Below, in pieces: positions 44,168 to 62,706 of a stretch of 64,000 nt of DNA (its first letter is position 1; every line of letters begins with the position of its first letter). A program made the position numbers and the translations under genes. Source of the stretch: Palleronia salina. Its GTDB lineage: Bacteria; Pseudomonadota; Alphaproteobacteria; Rhodobacterales; Rhodobacteraceae. The notes below the pieces were generated by a model. It was not told where the DNA came from and did no database searches. It was given only the letters and a program-made list of their open reading frames with translations. The stretch spans positions 417,766-481,765 of the forward strand of contig NZ_FQZA01000002.1 in NCBI RefSeq assembly GCF_900141995.1, read 5' to 3'.

Positions 44168-44868
44168 TGGCCAAGATCAGCAAGAAGCGCCAGGCGCAGA
44201 AGGAAGCTTTCGCCGGCAAGGAAAACCTGTCGGTGGACGAGGCCGTCAAGCTGGTGAAGGCGCACGCCACCGCCAAGTTCGACGAGACCATCGAGATCGC
44301 CATGAACCTGGGCGTCGACCCGCGCCACGCCGACCAGATGGTCCGCGGCACGGTCACCCTGCCCGCGGGCACCGGCAAGGACGTGCGCGTCGCCGTCTTC
44401 GCCCGTGGTCCCAAGGCCGAGGAAGCCCAGGCCGCCGGGGCCGACGTGGTCGGCGCCGAGGATCTGATGGAGCAGGTTCAGGCCGGCAACATCAACTTCG
44501 ACCGCTGCATCGCCACCCCCGACATGATGCCCATCGTGGGCCGCCTGGGTAAGATCCTGGGCCCGCGCAACCTGATGCCGAACCCCAAGGTCGGCACGGT
44601 GACCATGGACGTCAAGGAGGCCGTCGAGGCCGCCAAGGGCGGACAGGTCCAGTTCAAGGCCGAGAAGGCCGGCGTCGTGCACGCGGGCATCGGCAAGGCG
44701 TCGTTCGACGAGTCGGCCCTGGCCGCCAACCTGCGCGCCTTCGTCGATGCCGTGGGCAAGGCCAAGCCGGCCGGCGCCAAGGGCACCTACATGAAGCAGG
44801 TCGCCCTGAGCTCGAGCATGGGCCCCGGCGTGACCGTGGACGTCGTGTCGGCCACCGGCAACGACTGA
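44167..44868 (+). CDS. rplA: 50S ribosomal protein L1
   Basis: A 233-aa protein forming the L1 stalk and, in many bacteria, repressing its own operon. [10 protein letters not shown] and the [21 protein letters not shown] block are characteristic. The start ATG overlaps the rplK stop by one base. An intrinsic terminator ends the unit 33 bases downstream. Confidence 0.98.
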   Translation: MAKISKKRQAQKEAFAGKENLSVDEAVKLVKAHATAKFDETIEIAMNLGVDPRHADQMVRGTVTLPAGTGKDVRVAVFARGPKAEEAQAAGADVVGAEDLMEQVQAGNINFDRCIATPDMMPIVGRLGKILGPRNLMPNPKVGTVTMDVKEAVEAAKGGQVQFKAEKAGVVHAGIGKASFDESALAANLRAFVDAVGKAKPAGAKGTYMKQVALSSSMGPGVTVDVVSATGND

Positions 44869-44901
44869 TACCGATCCGGCCGCTCCGCGGCGGTCGAGGA
44901 A

Positions 44902-44940
44902 ACAAGGGGGGCGCGTCCGGCACCGGGCGCGCCCCTTTGT
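44902..44940 (+). terminator. Intrinsic terminator after rplKA
   Basis: Long GC-rich hairpin with slight imperfection (44902-44920 with 44923-44940) ending CCCCTTTGT. Confidence 0.7.
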
Positions 44941-44995
44941 CTATGGGGGACGTCCGAAAGCCATCTCGGCGCAAAGCGGCGCGAGGACGGGTGTT

Positions 44996-45781
44996 CTAAG
45001 CCCTGCGCGCCACCTCGCGGCCGTTTCTGAGGCGCACATGCACGACCGTCGGATGCTCTCCGGCACGTTTGACGTCTGCGATGCCTGACGCTTCGACCAG
45101 GTCTGTCAGACGTGGAAATCCGAAGTTGCGAGCGTCGAAGTCGGGGGCCTGATTGGCGAGATGCGCCCCGACCCTCGCAAGGTTTGCCTGGCCGTCCTCC
45201 CCGGCCGTGGCGGCGATGGCCTTGGACAGCATGTCGATAGCCGTCTCGTCGAGCCCGGCGTTTCTGGGGGCAGACGGAATGAAGGCCGGCGACAGGATTT
45301 TGGCGGTGCTCTCCTTCGGCTTTGACTGGTCGGGATCATTTGCATCCAGAACGTCGAAATAGACGAACTTGTCGCAAGCCGTGATGAACGGGCGCGGCGT
45401 CTTGCGTTCCCCGAAGCCGTAGACGATCAGGCCCTGCTCCCGCACGCGGGCGGCCAGGCGTGCGAAGTCACTGTCACTGGAGACGATGCAGAACCCGGTG
45501 AAACGCCCCGTGTAGAGCAGGTCCATGGCATCGATTATCATCGCACCATCCGTCGCGTTCTTGCCCGTGGTGTATGCGAACTGCTGAACCGGCTGGATCG
45601 AGTGTTCGAGCAGGCAGTCCTTCCAGCCGGTGAGCTCCGGTCTGGTCCAGTCGCCATAGATCCGCTTCACGCTTGCGGTTCCGTAGTTCGCGATCTCCGC
45701 CAGCAACCCGTCCACGATCTTGGGCGAGGCGTTGTCGCCGTCGATCAGCAGCGCCAGCGTCTGGTTGGTCTCGTTCGTCAT
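44996..45781 (-). CDS. NYN-domain protein with C-terminal LOTUS/OST-HTH-like domain
   Basis: A 261-aa protein. The N-terminal half (about residues 8-145) is a NYN/PIN-like nuclease domain of the LabA/DUF88 group; the acidic residues Asp14 and Asp16 in LIDGDNAS, Asp78 in ATDGAM and Asp103/Asp105 in SSDSDF are in place. The C-terminal part (about 170-255) fits an OST-HTH/LOTUS domain, which binds RNA. A role as RNA-degrading or RNA-binding factor is likely. It is antisense between rplA and the rplJ operon, interrupting an otherwise common gene order. Confidence 0.82.
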   Translation of the reverse strand: MTNETNQTLALLIDGDNASPKIVDGLLAEIANYGTASVKRIYGDWTRPELTGWKDCLLEHSIQPVQQFAYTTGKNATDGAMIIDAMDLLYTGRFTGFCIVSSDSDFARLAARVREQGLIVYGFGERKTPRPFITACDKFVYFDVLDANDPDQSKPKESTAKILSPAFIPSAPRNAGLDETAIDMLSKAIAATAGEDGQANLARVGAHLANQAPDFDARNFGFPRLTDLVEASGIADVKRAGEHPTVVHVRLRNGREVARRA

Positions 45782-46031
45782 GATGTCCTCGCGTTTCCGA
45801 GGGCGTATCGGACAAGGATGTCAGGATGATGTCGGAAACCGCGGGCGGCTCAGGGTCGGTCGGCGCCGCGACCGGTGGGCTTGCCCCGGCAGCGGCGTCG
45901 CCGTCGCGCAGCGCTTGCGACATTGCGGCCCGGTGTCCGGGGGGATCAATCCGGCGGGTCGGGTGTTGGTGGGCCAAGATCCAATGAACCCGCCCGCGGG
46001 AAGCCGCGGGGCTGCCCAGAAGGAGTGCCCC

Positions 46032-47558
46032 ATGACCGAACATCGCGCCGCCACCCTGTCCGACCTGCCCGAGAACGATCCGACCGAGGTCGCCGTCGGC
46101 GACCGCAAGGTCGTGCTGGTCCGACAGGCCAGCAGCGTCTTCGCCGTTGCCGCGACCTGCCCCCACAAGGGCGTGCCGCTGAAGATGGGTGCGGTGAAGG
46201 ACGGCAAGCTGATCTGCCCCGCCCACCGCGCGATGTTCGACCTGGAAAGCGGCGACCTGCTGGCGCCCCCGGCCTGCGAGTCCATCGCCAGCTATCCGGT
46301 GCGGGTGGACGGCGAGGACGTGTATGTCACCGTCGAGCCCGATCAGCCGGAACACCCGCTGCCTGCCCATGCGGGCCGCGGCGACGACCCGCGCCGCTTC
46401 GTCATCCTGGGCTCCGGCGCCGCCGGCTGGCGCGCCGCCGAGACCCTGCGCCGCGAGGGGTTCGAGGGGACCATCAACGTGGTGACCGACGAGGGGCCCG
46501 TGCCGCTGGACCGCACGGGGTTCTCCAAGGGATACCTCAACAGCGGCGAGACGCCTGCCCTGCGCGACGAAAGCACCGTCGCCAAGCTGGGCATCGAGGT
46601 GGTGAAGGGCCGGGCGACCGGCATCACGCCGGCGCTGAAGACCGTGAACCTCGACGGGGGCGTGTCGCTGGACTACGACGCGCTGCTGATCGCCACGGGC
46701 TGCGACCCGCGCAAGCTGGACGTGCCGGGCGCCGATCTGGAAGGCATCCACATGATCCGGGGCATGGCCGACGCCGACGCCCTGCGCGAGGATATCGAGA
46801 GCCGCGCCAAGGCGGGGCCGGTGCGGGTGGCCATCGTCGGGGCGGGTTTCATCGGGCTCGAAGCCGCGACCAACCTGAACAAGCGCGACGGTGTCGAGGT
46901 CACTGTGGTCACGCCCGAGGCGCGCCCGCTGGCCAAGCTGTTCGGCGATGCCTTCGGCGACCGGCTGCTGTCCGAACACCGCGAGGCGGGCATCGAGATG
47001 CGGACGGAGACCAGGGTCACCGGCTTTGCCGGGTCGCGCCGGGTCGAGGCGCTCGAGACCGAGGGGGGCGACAGCATCCCGTGCGACATCGCGATCGTGG
47101 CCATCGGGGCCAAGCCGCGGACCGAGTGGCTGCCGTTCGAGACGCTTCAGGACGGCGGCATCGGCGTGGATGACAAGCTGGCCGTGGCGGGTGTCGAGGA
47201 TATCTATGCCGCGGGCGACATCGCGCAGCTGCCCACGCCCTGGGGCGACGTGCGGATCGAGCACTGGCGCTTCGCGCAGGAGCTGGGCGAGCTGGCGGCG
47301 CGCAACATGCTGGGGCAGGGCGCGCGCTATGCGGGCACGCCGTTCTTCTGGTCGATGCAGCAGCCGAACGGATCCTACAGCTATACCGGCCATGCCGAGT
47401 CCTGGGACGACGCGCGCGGCGCGCCCGATGGCGACAGTTTCCAGGTCGAATACGTGACGGGCGGGCGCAAGGCGGCCGTGCTGGCGCTGGGCTTCGACGA
47501 CGACCTGACGAAGCTGACGCTCGAGATGGCGGGCACCGGCCCGGTTGCGGACGCCTGA
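46032..47558 (+). CDS. Rieske-domain FAD-dependent oxidoreductase (AIF-like)
   Basis: A 508-aa protein. The N-terminal Rieske [2Fe-2S] domain uses Cys43, His45, Cys62 and His65 (CPHKG and CPAHR). A pyridine nucleotide-disulphide reductase-type FAD domain follows, with VILGSGAAGWRAAE for FAD, VAIVGAGFIGLEAA for NAD(P)H and IYAAGDIAQ. The layout matches AIFM3-like and ferredoxin-reductase-like proteins. The start follows AGAAGGAGTGCCCC. The partner oxygenase or acceptor is not in the window. Confidence 0.88.
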   Translation: MTEHRAATLSDLPENDPTEVAVGDRKVVLVRQASSVFAVAATCPHKGVPLKMGAVKDGKLICPAHRAMFDLESGDLLAPPACESIASYPVRVDGEDVYVTVEPDQPEHPLPAHAGRGDDPRRFVILGSGAAGWRAAETLRREGFEGTINVVTDEGPVPLDRTGFSKGYLNSGETPALRDESTVAKLGIEVVKGRATGITPALKTVNLDGGVSLDYDALLIATGCDPRKLDVPGADLEGIHMIRGMADADALREDIESRAKAGPVRVAIVGAGFIGLEAATNLNKRDGVEVTVVTPEARPLAKLFGDAFGDRLLSEHREAGIEMRTETRVTGFAGSRRVEALETEGGDSIPCDIAIVAIGAKPRTEWLPFETLQDGGIGVDDKLAVAGVEDIYAAGDIAQLPTPWGDVRIEHWRFAQELGELAARNMLGQGARYAGTPFFWSMQQPNGSYSYTGHAESWDDARGAPDGDSFQVEYVTGGRKAAVLALGFDDDLTKLTLEMAGTGPVADA

Positions 47559-47623
47559 GCGGCGAAAACTGGCTGGGTCGGGTTGGCAATCCGGCGCGAA
47601 CGGCCTAATAGGCTCCTGTCGTT

Positions 47624-47650
47624 CCCCCGTGCGATTCGCGCGGGGGTTCG
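47624..47650 (+). terminator. Hairpin after the Rieske/FAD gene
   Basis: A 10-bp stem with one G-T pair (47624-47633 with 47637-47646) and a three-base loop, 65 bases after the gene. T-run is poor, so termination is only probable. Confidence 0.5.
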
Positions 47651-47779
47651 CATTCGTCCGAGACGGTGGGTGCGCCGGGCCAGCCCGGCACGTAATTCCT
47701 GCCCGAGACGGGAAGAGACATTTTTTTATCGGCCCCGCGATCGGTGCCGGTTTGGGGATGTGACGACCCGTTCGGACCG

Positions 47780-47849
47780 CATGGTCGGGCTGAACAACAG
47801 TCCGGCTGAACGAGCCGGAGGGGTTGCCCTCCAAACTTGGAGTGAAACT
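47780..47849 (+). promoter_or_regulatory. Possible L10 leader upstream of rplJ
   Basis: The 291-base gap before rplJ has a structured region just ahead of the start, with a repeated GGCTGAAC and paired GC blocks. Ribosomal protein L10 usually represses rplJL through such a leader. I infer this from position; the fold was not computed. Confidence 0.35.
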
Positions 47850-48368
47850 GTGGATAGAGCCCAGAAAGAGAAAGTGGTCGAGGAACTCGGCCAGATCTTC
47901 GAAAGCTCTGGCGTCGTAGTGGTTGCCCACTACACGGGCCTCACGGTTGCCGAGATGCAGGACCTGCGCGCGCGTATGCGTGAAGCGGGCGGGTCCGTCC
48001 GCGTTGCCAAGAACAAGCTCGCCAAGATCGCCCTTGAGGGAAAGCCGAACGCTTCGTTGGCCGACCTTCTGACGGGCATGACCGTTCTGTCCTATTCCGA
48101 GGACCCCGTGGCTGCGGCCAAGGTGGCCGAGGACTACGCCAAGGATAACTCGAAATTCGAGATCCTGGGCGGTGCCATGGGCGAGAACGCGTTGGACCGC
48201 GCCGGTGTGGCGGCGGTTGCGAAGATGCCCAGCCGCGAGGAGCTTATCGCTTCCATCGTGGGCTGCATCGGCGCGCCCGCATCCAACATCGCGGGGGCCA
48301 TTGGCGCGCCTGCTTCGAACATCGCAAGCATCCTGTCGACCATCGAGGAGCGGGCCGAGGCGGCCTGA
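47850..48368 (+). CDS. rplJ: 50S ribosomal protein L10
   Basis: A 172-aa protein that anchors L7/L12 dimers to the ribosome. It starts with GTG ([17 protein letters not shown]), nine bases after GGAG; the longer frame upstream is leader sequence. The C-terminal L7/L12-binding part contains a near repeat, GAPASNIA, twice. It is followed by rplL after 60 bases. Confidence 0.96.
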   Translation: MDRAQKEKVVEELGQIFESSGVVVVAHYTGLTVAEMQDLRARMREAGGSVRVAKNKLAKIALEGKPNASLADLLTGMTVLSYSEDPVAAAKVAEDYAKDNSKFEILGGAMGENALDRAGVAAVAKMPSREELIASIVGCIGAPASNIAGAIGAPASNIASILSTIEERAEAA

Positions 48369-48428
48369 TCCCGTCCGGGTCTTGAACCCGGATCGCTGGA
48401 ACACATCTAAACGAACGGAACCAATCAA

Positions 48429-48809
48429 ATGGCTGATCTGAAGAAACTTGCCGAAGAGATCGTGGGTCTGACCCTTCTCGAGGCCCAGGAACTGAAAACC
48501 ATCCTGAAGGATGAATACGGCATCGAGCCCGCCGCTGGCGGCGCCGTGATGATGGCCGGCCCTGCTGGCGACGCCGGTGGCGCCGCCGAAGAAGAGCAGA
48601 CCGAATTCGACGTGATCCTGAAGAGCGCCGGCGCTCAGAAGATCAACGTGATCAAGGAAGTCCGCGCCATCACCGGCCTGGGCCTGAAAGAGGCCAAGGA
48701 ACTGGTCGAAGCCGGCGGCAAGCCCGTCAAGGAAGGCGTCGACAAAGCCGAAGCCGAAGAGATCAAGGGCAAGCTGGAAGCAGCTGGCGCCGAGATCGAG
48801 CTCAAGTGA
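48429..48809 (+). CDS. rplL: 50S ribosomal protein L7/L12
   Basis: A 126-aa stalk protein. The N-terminal dimerisation part is followed by an Ala/Gly-rich hinge (about residues 38-55) and the globular C-terminal domain with [20 protein letters not shown]. It recruits translation factors such as EF-G and EF-Tu, both encoded later in the window. Confidence 0.98.
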   Translation: MADLKKLAEEIVGLTLLEAQELKTILKDEYGIEPAAGGAVMMAGPAGDAGGAAEEEQTEFDVILKSAGAQKINVIKEVRAITGLGLKEAKELVEAGGKPVKEGVDKAEAEEIKGKLEAAGAEIELK

Positions 48810-49143
48810 TCGACGCGCCCGCGGCGCGGCGCGGCCCCCGGACCTGATCCGGGGCGCGCGTTGCCCGGGGCGCGCGCGCGGCCAGGGCGGCATCGGAACC
48901 TTCAGGGCTGCGATGTCGCGCAAGGGCCCGCGAAACAAACCGGCTGGTCCCGTTTTCGGGGCCAGCCTTCCGCGTCTCAGAGAGGGCCATGGTGGCCCGT
49001 GACCCTCTCTCAGGTGCGGCAAGGGATCGGGCGGCGACCGGTGGGACGGTCGCCAGGTATGGATCCACTGCCCCCGTTTCGTCAGGACGCGCGGCCCCGC
49101 CCCAAGGGTCGTGCCGCCCACGAAAAGCAAAGGTGATACCCCC
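48810..49143 (+). other. rplL-rpoB gap with hairpins
   Basis: This 334-base gap has no gene. It contains a 7-bp hairpin (48836-48842 with 48848-48854) soon after rplL and a longer one with an 8-bp stem (48979-48986 with 49003-49010). Neither has a T-run. In enterobacteria the corresponding gap holds an attenuator and an RNase III site, so a similar role is plausible. Confidence 0.5.
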
Positions 49144-53295
<4,152 letters not shown>

Positions 53296-53374
53296 TCCGC
53301 GGCGGGGGCGATCCTTTCCCCAAGAATCGTCCCTCACTCCCCTCTCTGACGCACCCTAACTCTTAGGACAGAAT

Positions 53375-57619
<4,245 letters not shown>

Positions 57620-57645
57620 GCACGCGGCCCTTCACAGGACGGATC

Positions 57646-57677
57646 AAGGCGCCCCCTCGCGGGGCGCCTTTTTCTTT
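57646..57677 (+). terminator. Intrinsic terminator after rpoC
   Basis: A 10-bp perfect stem (57646-57655 with 57661-57670), loop CTCGC, then TTTTTCTTT. Confidence 0.9.
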
Positions 57678-57838
57678 GCGGAAACCGGTGGATAGCGCGC
57701 CGATCAGGCCAAATTCCCGGCGAATTCCCGATTCCGGTCGGAACGCCCGTTGAAATCGGGTTTGCCCAACCGCCGATCTGCCGCACTTTTATCTAATTGT
57801 GAGGAAAAACCGTACCGACCCAAAAAGGGGATAAGGCC

Positions 57839-59308
57839 ATGTCGAACAAGGAATATCGCAAACCGGGATTGGGGCTCGCGCTTCTGCCCATTGTCCTGAC
57901 GCTCGCCATCCTGATGCTTCAGCTGTTCTATTTCGGCAATTTCGTGCCGCATATTCCGCTGGCTATCGGCATCGCCATCACCGGCCTCGTGGCGCTGTAT
58001 CTCGGGCATGACTGGGACAGCATCGAGGACGGGCTGTTCCACGTGGTCAAGATTTCCCTGCCTTCGGTGTCGGTACTGATCGTTGTCGGGATGATCATCG
58101 GGGTCTGGATCGCCTCGGGTACCGTGCCCACGCTGATCTACTACGGCCTGCTGGTGCTGAACCCGTCGATATTCCTCGCCGCCGCGATGATCCTGTGCGC
58201 GGTCGTTTCGGTCAGCCTCGGCACGTCGTGGGGTACGGTCGGCACCGTGGGCCTGGCGCTCATGGGCATCGGCGCCGGTTTCGAGGTGCCCGCCTACTGG
58301 ACTGCCGGCGCAGTGGTTTCGGGCGCGTTCTTCGGCGACAAGATCTCGCCCCTGTCGGACACGACGAACCTGGCCCCTGCGGTCACCGGGACGAACGTCT
58401 TCGACCACATCCGCAACATGATGCCCACGACCGTCCCCGCGATGCTGATCGCGCTGGGGGTCTATATCTTCGCGGGCTACACGCTGATCGACCCGGCCGG
58501 CGGATCGTTCGAGCAGATCAACGCCATCACCAGCGGCCTGGACGAGGCCTTCTGGATCTCGCCCTGGCTTCTGGTGCCCGCGCTTCTGGTCATCACCCTT
58601 GCCGTGACCAAGAACCCGCCGATCCCGTCGCTGTTCGCAGGTGTCCTGGCGGGTGGCCTCATGGCGATCATGTTTCAGGGCGAGGGGCTGAAGTCGGTGT
58701 TTGCCTATGCCAACTCGGGCTTCTCGATCGAAACGGGCGTGAGCGAAATCGACAACCTGCTGAACCGGGGCGGCGTGCAGTCGATGATGTGGACCATCTC
58801 GCTCATCCTGCTGGCGCTCGGCTTCGGCGGCGCGCTGGAGCGGACCCGCTGCCTGGAAGCCGTGATCGACAAGATCATCGCCAGCGTGAAGTCCTTTGCC
58901 GGCATCCAGACCTCGGCGACTTTGACCGCGGCGGCCACCAATGTTGTGGCGGGCGACCCCTACCTGTCGATCGCGCTGCCGGGGCGGATGTACTGCCCGG
59001 TCTATCGCGGGATGGGATATTCCACGCTGAACCTGTCGCGCGGCATCGAGGAGGGCGGCACGCTGATCTCGCCGCTGATCCCGTGGAACGCGGGCGGCGC
59101 CTTCGTGATCTCGGCCCTGGGGCTCGGGATCATGGGCGGCGATCTCGAGAACCTGCTCTATATCCCGCTGGCCATCGCCTGCTGGGCCTCGCCGGTGATC
59201 GGCATCTTCTACGCCTGGACCGGCCTCTTCTCGCCCAAGGCATCGGACGAAGAGAAGCAGAAGTGGAAATCGGACGGCGAGGACATCGCCGATCTCCAGA
59301 CGGCCTGA
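57839..59308 (+). CDS. nhaC: Na+/H+ antiporter NhaC family
   Basis: A 489-aa integral membrane protein with about 11-12 hydrophobic segments and NhaC-type blocks such as VSVSLGTSWGTVGTVGLA, SGAFFGDKISPLSDTTNLA and GGTLISPLIPWNAGG. It exchanges Na+ for H+ across the inner membrane, suiting a marine organism that also uses sodium-driven TRAP transport. It has its own unit between the rpoC terminator and the rpsL promoter. Some NhaC relatives exchange malate/lactate; that cannot be excluded. Confidence 0.9.
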   Translation: MSNKEYRKPGLGLALLPIVLTLAILMLQLFYFGNFVPHIPLAIGIAITGLVALYLGHDWDSIEDGLFHVVKISLPSVSVLIVVGMIIGVWIASGTVPTLIYYGLLVLNPSIFLAAAMILCAVVSVSLGTSWGTVGTVGLALMGIGAGFEVPAYWTAGAVVSGAFFGDKISPLSDTTNLAPAVTGTNVFDHIRNMMPTTVPAMLIALGVYIFAGYTLIDPAGGSFEQINAITSGLDEAFWISPWLLVPALLVITLAVTKNPPIPSLFAGVLAGGLMAIMFQGEGLKSVFAYANSGFSIETGVSEIDNLLNRGGVQSMMWTISLILLALGFGGALERTRCLEAVIDKIIASVKSFAGIQTSATLTAAATNVVAGDPYLSIALPGRMYCPVYRGMGYSTLNLSRGIEEGGTLISPLIPWNAGGAFVISALGLGIMGGDLENLLYIPLAIACWASPVIGIFYAWTGLFSPKASDEEKQKWKSDGEDIADLQTA

Positions 59309-59315
59309 CCGTTTC

Positions 59316-59348
59316 GACCGGGGCGGCCCCTTGCGCGCCGCCCCGGTC
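59316..59348 (+). terminator. Hairpin terminator after nhaC
   Basis: A 12-bp perfect stem (59316-59327 with 59337-59348) starts eight bases after the nhaC stop; no T-run follows. Confidence 0.6.
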
Positions 59349-59389
59349 CCGCTGTCCGGCGGCCTTTTACCCTCCGGTAAGGGGCGCTG

Positions 59390-59418
59390 TTGACACCCGA
59401 CGACTCGGGTTCTATACG
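59390..59418 (+). promoter_or_regulatory. Sigma-70-type promoter of the str operon
   Basis: TTGACA at 59390-59395 and TATACG at 59413-59418 with 17-base spacing, about 225 bases before rpsL. The long leader between (59425-59642) has no gene that I could support. Confidence 0.75.
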
Positions 59419-59642
59419 GCCCCGAACTGAGCGTCCGGGCGATGCCCTGCCAGTTGTGAAATCGAAGGACGTGGTCACGATCCGGGCCCTGGCGCCCCGA
59501 TCCTCTGAGACCCAACCGCAAGGGCCCGCGCCCGTTGCGGTGATTGCGTTTTGCGGACGCGCAAGGCGTAGCGAAGAAGATGAACCGGGGTGCGCGCGCC
59601 CCATGAGAATTAGATGTTGCAACACCGAGGAAAGTCACCGGA

Positions 59643-60014
59643 ATGCCAACGATCCAACAGCTGATCCGCAAGCCGCGGCAGCCGAAAGTCAAACGCTCCA
59701 AGTCGCTGCACCTGGAAGGCTGCCCCCAGAAGCGCGGCGTCTGCACCCGCGTTTACACCACCACGCCGAAGAAGCCGAACTCGGCCATGCGGAAGGTCGC
59801 CAAGGTGCGCCTGACCAATGGTTACGAGGTCATCAGCTACATCCCCGGCGAATCGCACAACCTGCAAGAGCACTCGGTGGTGCTGATCCGTGGTGGTCGT
59901 GTGAAGGACCTTCCCGGTGTCCGCTACCACATCCTGCGCGGCGTGCTGGACACGCAAGGTGTCAAAGACCGCAAGCAGCGCCGCTCGAAATACGGCGCGA
60001 AGCGTCCGAAGTAA
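59643..60014 (+). CDS. rpsL: 30S ribosomal protein S12
   Basis: A 123-aa decoding-centre protein starting [20 protein letters not shown]. Lys43 in [13 protein letters not shown] and Lys88 in [10 protein letters not shown] are the unmutated residues linked to streptomycin sensitivity. First gene of the str operon, followed by rpsG after 12 bases. Confidence 0.99.
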   Translation: MPTIQQLIRKPRQPKVKRSKSLHLEGCPQKRGVCTRVYTTTPKKPNSAMRKVAKVRLTNGYEVISYIPGESHNLQEHSVVLIRGGRVKDLPGVRYHILRGVLDTQGVKDRKQRRSKYGAKRPK

Positions 60015-60026
60015 GAGGATTAACAG

Positions 60027-60497
60027 ATGTCCCGTCGTCACGCCGCCGAAAAGCGCGAGATCCTGCCCGACGCCAAGTTCGGCGATAAGGTGATCACCAA
60101 GTTCATGAACAACCTGATGGTTGACGGCAAGAAGTCCGTCGCCGAACGCATCGTCTACAACGCGTTCGATCGGGTCGAAGGCAAGCTCAAGAAGTCGCCC
60201 GTCGAGGTCTTCCACGAGAGCCTGGACAACATCAAACCGTCGGTCGAGGTCCGCTCGCGCCGCGTGGGTGGTGCGACCTACCAGGTGCCCGTCGAAGTGC
60301 GCCCCGAGCGCCGCGAAGCGCTGGCGATCCGCTGGCTGATCAACGCCTGCCGCGCCCGCAACGAGAACACCATGGAAGAGCGTCTGGCCGGTGAGCTCGT
60401 CGATGCCGTCAACGGTCGTGGCTCGGCGGTGAAGAAGCGCGAAGACACCCACAAGATGGCCGACGCCAACAAGGCGTTCAGCCACTACCGCTGGTAA
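60027..60497 (+). CDS. rpsG: 30S ribosomal protein S7
   Basis: A 156-aa primary 16S rRNA-binding protein starting [15 protein letters not shown], with [17 protein letters not shown] and the C-terminal [10 protein letters not shown]. In many bacteria S7 regulates the str operon by binding its mRNA. fusA follows after 60 bases. Confidence 0.99.
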   Translation: MSRRHAAEKREILPDAKFGDKVITKFMNNLMVDGKKSVAERIVYNAFDRVEGKLKKSPVEVFHESLDNIKPSVEVRSRRVGGATYQVPVEVRPERREALAIRWLINACRARNENTMEERLAGELVDAVNGRGSAVKKREDTHKMADANKAFSHYRW

Positions 60498-60557
60498 GAC
60501 CGGCGGGTTTTCCCGCCGTCGCCGGCGGACCACCGTACCAAAGCAAGGACTGCTCCT

Positions 60558-62699
60558 ATGCCCCGCGATTATTCGCTCGCCCGTTACCGCAACTTCGGCA
60601 TCATGGCTCACATCGATGCCGGCAAGACCACCTGCACCGAGCGCATCCTGTTCTACACCGGCAAGTCCCACAAGATCGGCGAAGTCCATGACGGCGCCGC
60701 CACGATGGACTGGATGGAGCAGGAGCAGGAACGCGGGATCACCATCACCTCGGCCGCGACGACCACCTTCTGGTTCCGCACCGAGGACGGCAAGACCACG
60801 ACCGGCATCTACGGCGACACGCCCGAGGAAGCCGGCTTCCGCTTCAACATCATCGACACCCCCGGCCACGTGGACTTCACCATCGAGGTCGAGCGTTCGC
60901 TGGCCGTGCTGGACGGCGCCGTCGCCGTGCTGGACGCCAATGCCGGCGTCGAGCCGCAGACGGAGACCGTGTGGCGCCAGGCCGACCGCTACAAGGTGCC
61001 GCGCATCGTGTTCGTCAACAAGATGGACAAGATCGGTGCCGACTTCTTCAACTGCGTGAAGATGATCAAGGACCGCACCGGTGCCACCCCCGCGCCGATC
61101 CAGATGCCCATCGGGGCCGAGGATCAGCTGGAAGGCATCGTCGACCTGGTTACCATGAAGGAGTGGGTCTGGAAGGGTGAAGACCTGGGCGCCAGCTGGG
61201 TCGTTCAGGACGTGCGCGACGAGCTGAAGGATCGTGCCGAGGAGATGCGCCAGGAGCTCATCGAGATCGCCGTCGAAATGGACGACGACGCGATGGAGAA
61301 GTACCTGGAAGGCGAAGAGCCCGATCTGCCGACCCTGCGGTCGCTGATCCGCAAGGGCACCCTGTCCATGTCCTTCGTGCCCGTGCTGGCCGGCTCGGCG
61401 TTCAAGAACAAGGGCGTGCAGCCCCTGCTGAACGCGGTGATCGACTACCTGCCCGGTCCGCTCGACGTGCCCGCCTACATGGGCTTCTCGCCCGATGACG
61501 AGACCGAGACCCGCAACATCGCCCGGCACGCCGACGATGACGAGCCGTTCTCGGCGCTGGCGTTCAAGATCATGAACGACCCGTTCGTGGGCTCGCTGAC
61601 CTTCACCCGCATCTACTCGGGTCACCTCTCCAAGGGCGACTCGGTCATGAACTCGACCAAGGGCAAGAAAGAGCGCATCGGTCGTATGATGATGATGCAC
61701 TCGAACAACCGCGAGGAAATCGAGAACGCCTATGCGGGCGACATCATCGCGCTGGCCGGCCTGAAGGAAACGACCACCGGCGACACGCTGTGCGACAGCC
61801 AGAAGCAGGTGGTTCTGGAGACCATGACCTTCCCCGATCCGGTCATCGAGATCGCGGTCGAGCCCAAGACCAAGGCCGACCAGGAGAAGATGTCCGCGGG
61901 CCTGCAGCGTCTGGCGGCCGAGGATCCGTCCTTCCGCGTCGAGACCGACCTGGAGTCGGGCCAGACCATCATGAAGGGCATGGGCGAACTTCACCTGGAC
62001 ATCCTGGTCGACCGCCTGAAGCGCGAGTTCAAGGTCGAGGCCAACATCGGTGCGCCGCAGGTGGCCTATCGTGAAACCGTGTCGAAGGAAGCCGAGCACA
62101 CCTACACCCACAAGAAGCAGTCGGGTGGTTCGGGCCAGTTCGCCGAGGTGAAGATGATCATCACCCCGACCGAGCCGGGCGAAGGCTTCTCGTTCGAAAG
62201 CCGCATCGTCGGCGGCGCGGTGCCGAAGGAATACATCCCCGGCGTCGAGAAGGGCGTGAAGTCGGTCATGGACTCCGGTCCGCTGGCGGGCTTCCCGGTC
62301 ATCGACTTCAAGGTCGCTCTGATCGACGGCAAGTTCCACGACGTGGACTCGTCGGTCCTGGCCTTCGAGATCGCAGCGCGTCAGTGGATGCGCGAGGCCA
62401 TGAAGAAGGCCGGCGCCAAGCTGCTCGAGCCGATCATGAAGGTCGAGGTCGTGACCCCCGAGGAGTATACCGGCAACATCATCGGTGACCTGACCTCGCG
62501 GCGGGGCCAGGTGCAGGGCCAGGAGACGCGCGGCAACGCGATCGTCATCAACGCCTTCGTGCCGCTGGCCAACATGTTCGGCTACATCAACAACCTGCGT
62601 TCGATGTCGTCGGGCCGCGCCCAGTTCACCATGCTCTTCGATCACTACGAGCCCGTTCCGCAGAACATCTCGGAAGAGATCCAGAGCAAGTACGCATAA
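60558..62699 (+). CDS. fusA: Elongation factor G
   Basis: A 713-aa translocation GTPase. G1 is AHIDAGKTT (residues 17-25), then DTPGHVD and NKMDK, and the C-terminal domains end with [13 protein letters not shown]. The length is slightly above the commonest 690-706 aa. It drives ribosome translocation, acting at the L7/L12 stalk. Confidence 0.99.
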   Translation: MPRDYSLARYRNFGIMAHIDAGKTTCTERILFYTGKSHKIGEVHDGAATMDWMEQEQERGITITSAATTTFWFRTEDGKTTTGIYGDTPEEAGFRFNIIDTPGHVDFTIEVERSLAVLDGAVAVLDANAGVEPQTETVWRQADRYKVPRIVFVNKMDKIGADFFNCVKMIKDRTGATPAPIQMPIGAEDQLEGIVDLVTMKEWVWKGEDLGASWVVQDVRDELKDRAEEMRQELIEIAVEMDDDAMEKYLEGEEPDLPTLRSLIRKGTLSMSFVPVLAGSAFKNKGVQPLLNAVIDYLPGPLDVPAYMGFSPDDETETRNIARHADDDEPFSALAFKIMNDPFVGSLTFTRIYSGHLSKGDSVMNSTKGKKERIGRMMMMHSNNREEIENAYAGDIIALAGLKETTTGDTLCDSQKQVVLETMTFPDPVIEIAVEPKTKADQEKMSAGLQRLAAEDPSFRVETDLESGQTIMKGMGELHLDILVDRLKREFKVEANIGAPQVAYRETVSKEAEHTYTHKKQSGGSGQFAEVKMIITPTEPGEGFSFESRIVGGAVPKEYIPGVEKGVKSVMDSGPLAGFPVIDFKVALIDGKFHDVDSSVLAFEIAARQWMREAMKKAGAKLLEPIMKVEVVTPEEYTGNIIGDLTSRRGQVQGQETRGNAIVINAFVPLANMFGYINNLRSMSSGRAQFTMLFDHYEPVPQNISEEIQSKYA

Positions 62700-62706
62700 G
62701 CGGGGC

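Noticed and set aside
62460..62470. GTATACCGG inside fusA
   Set aside because: Only part of the operator core matches and it is within a coding region, so it is not counted as a regulon site.
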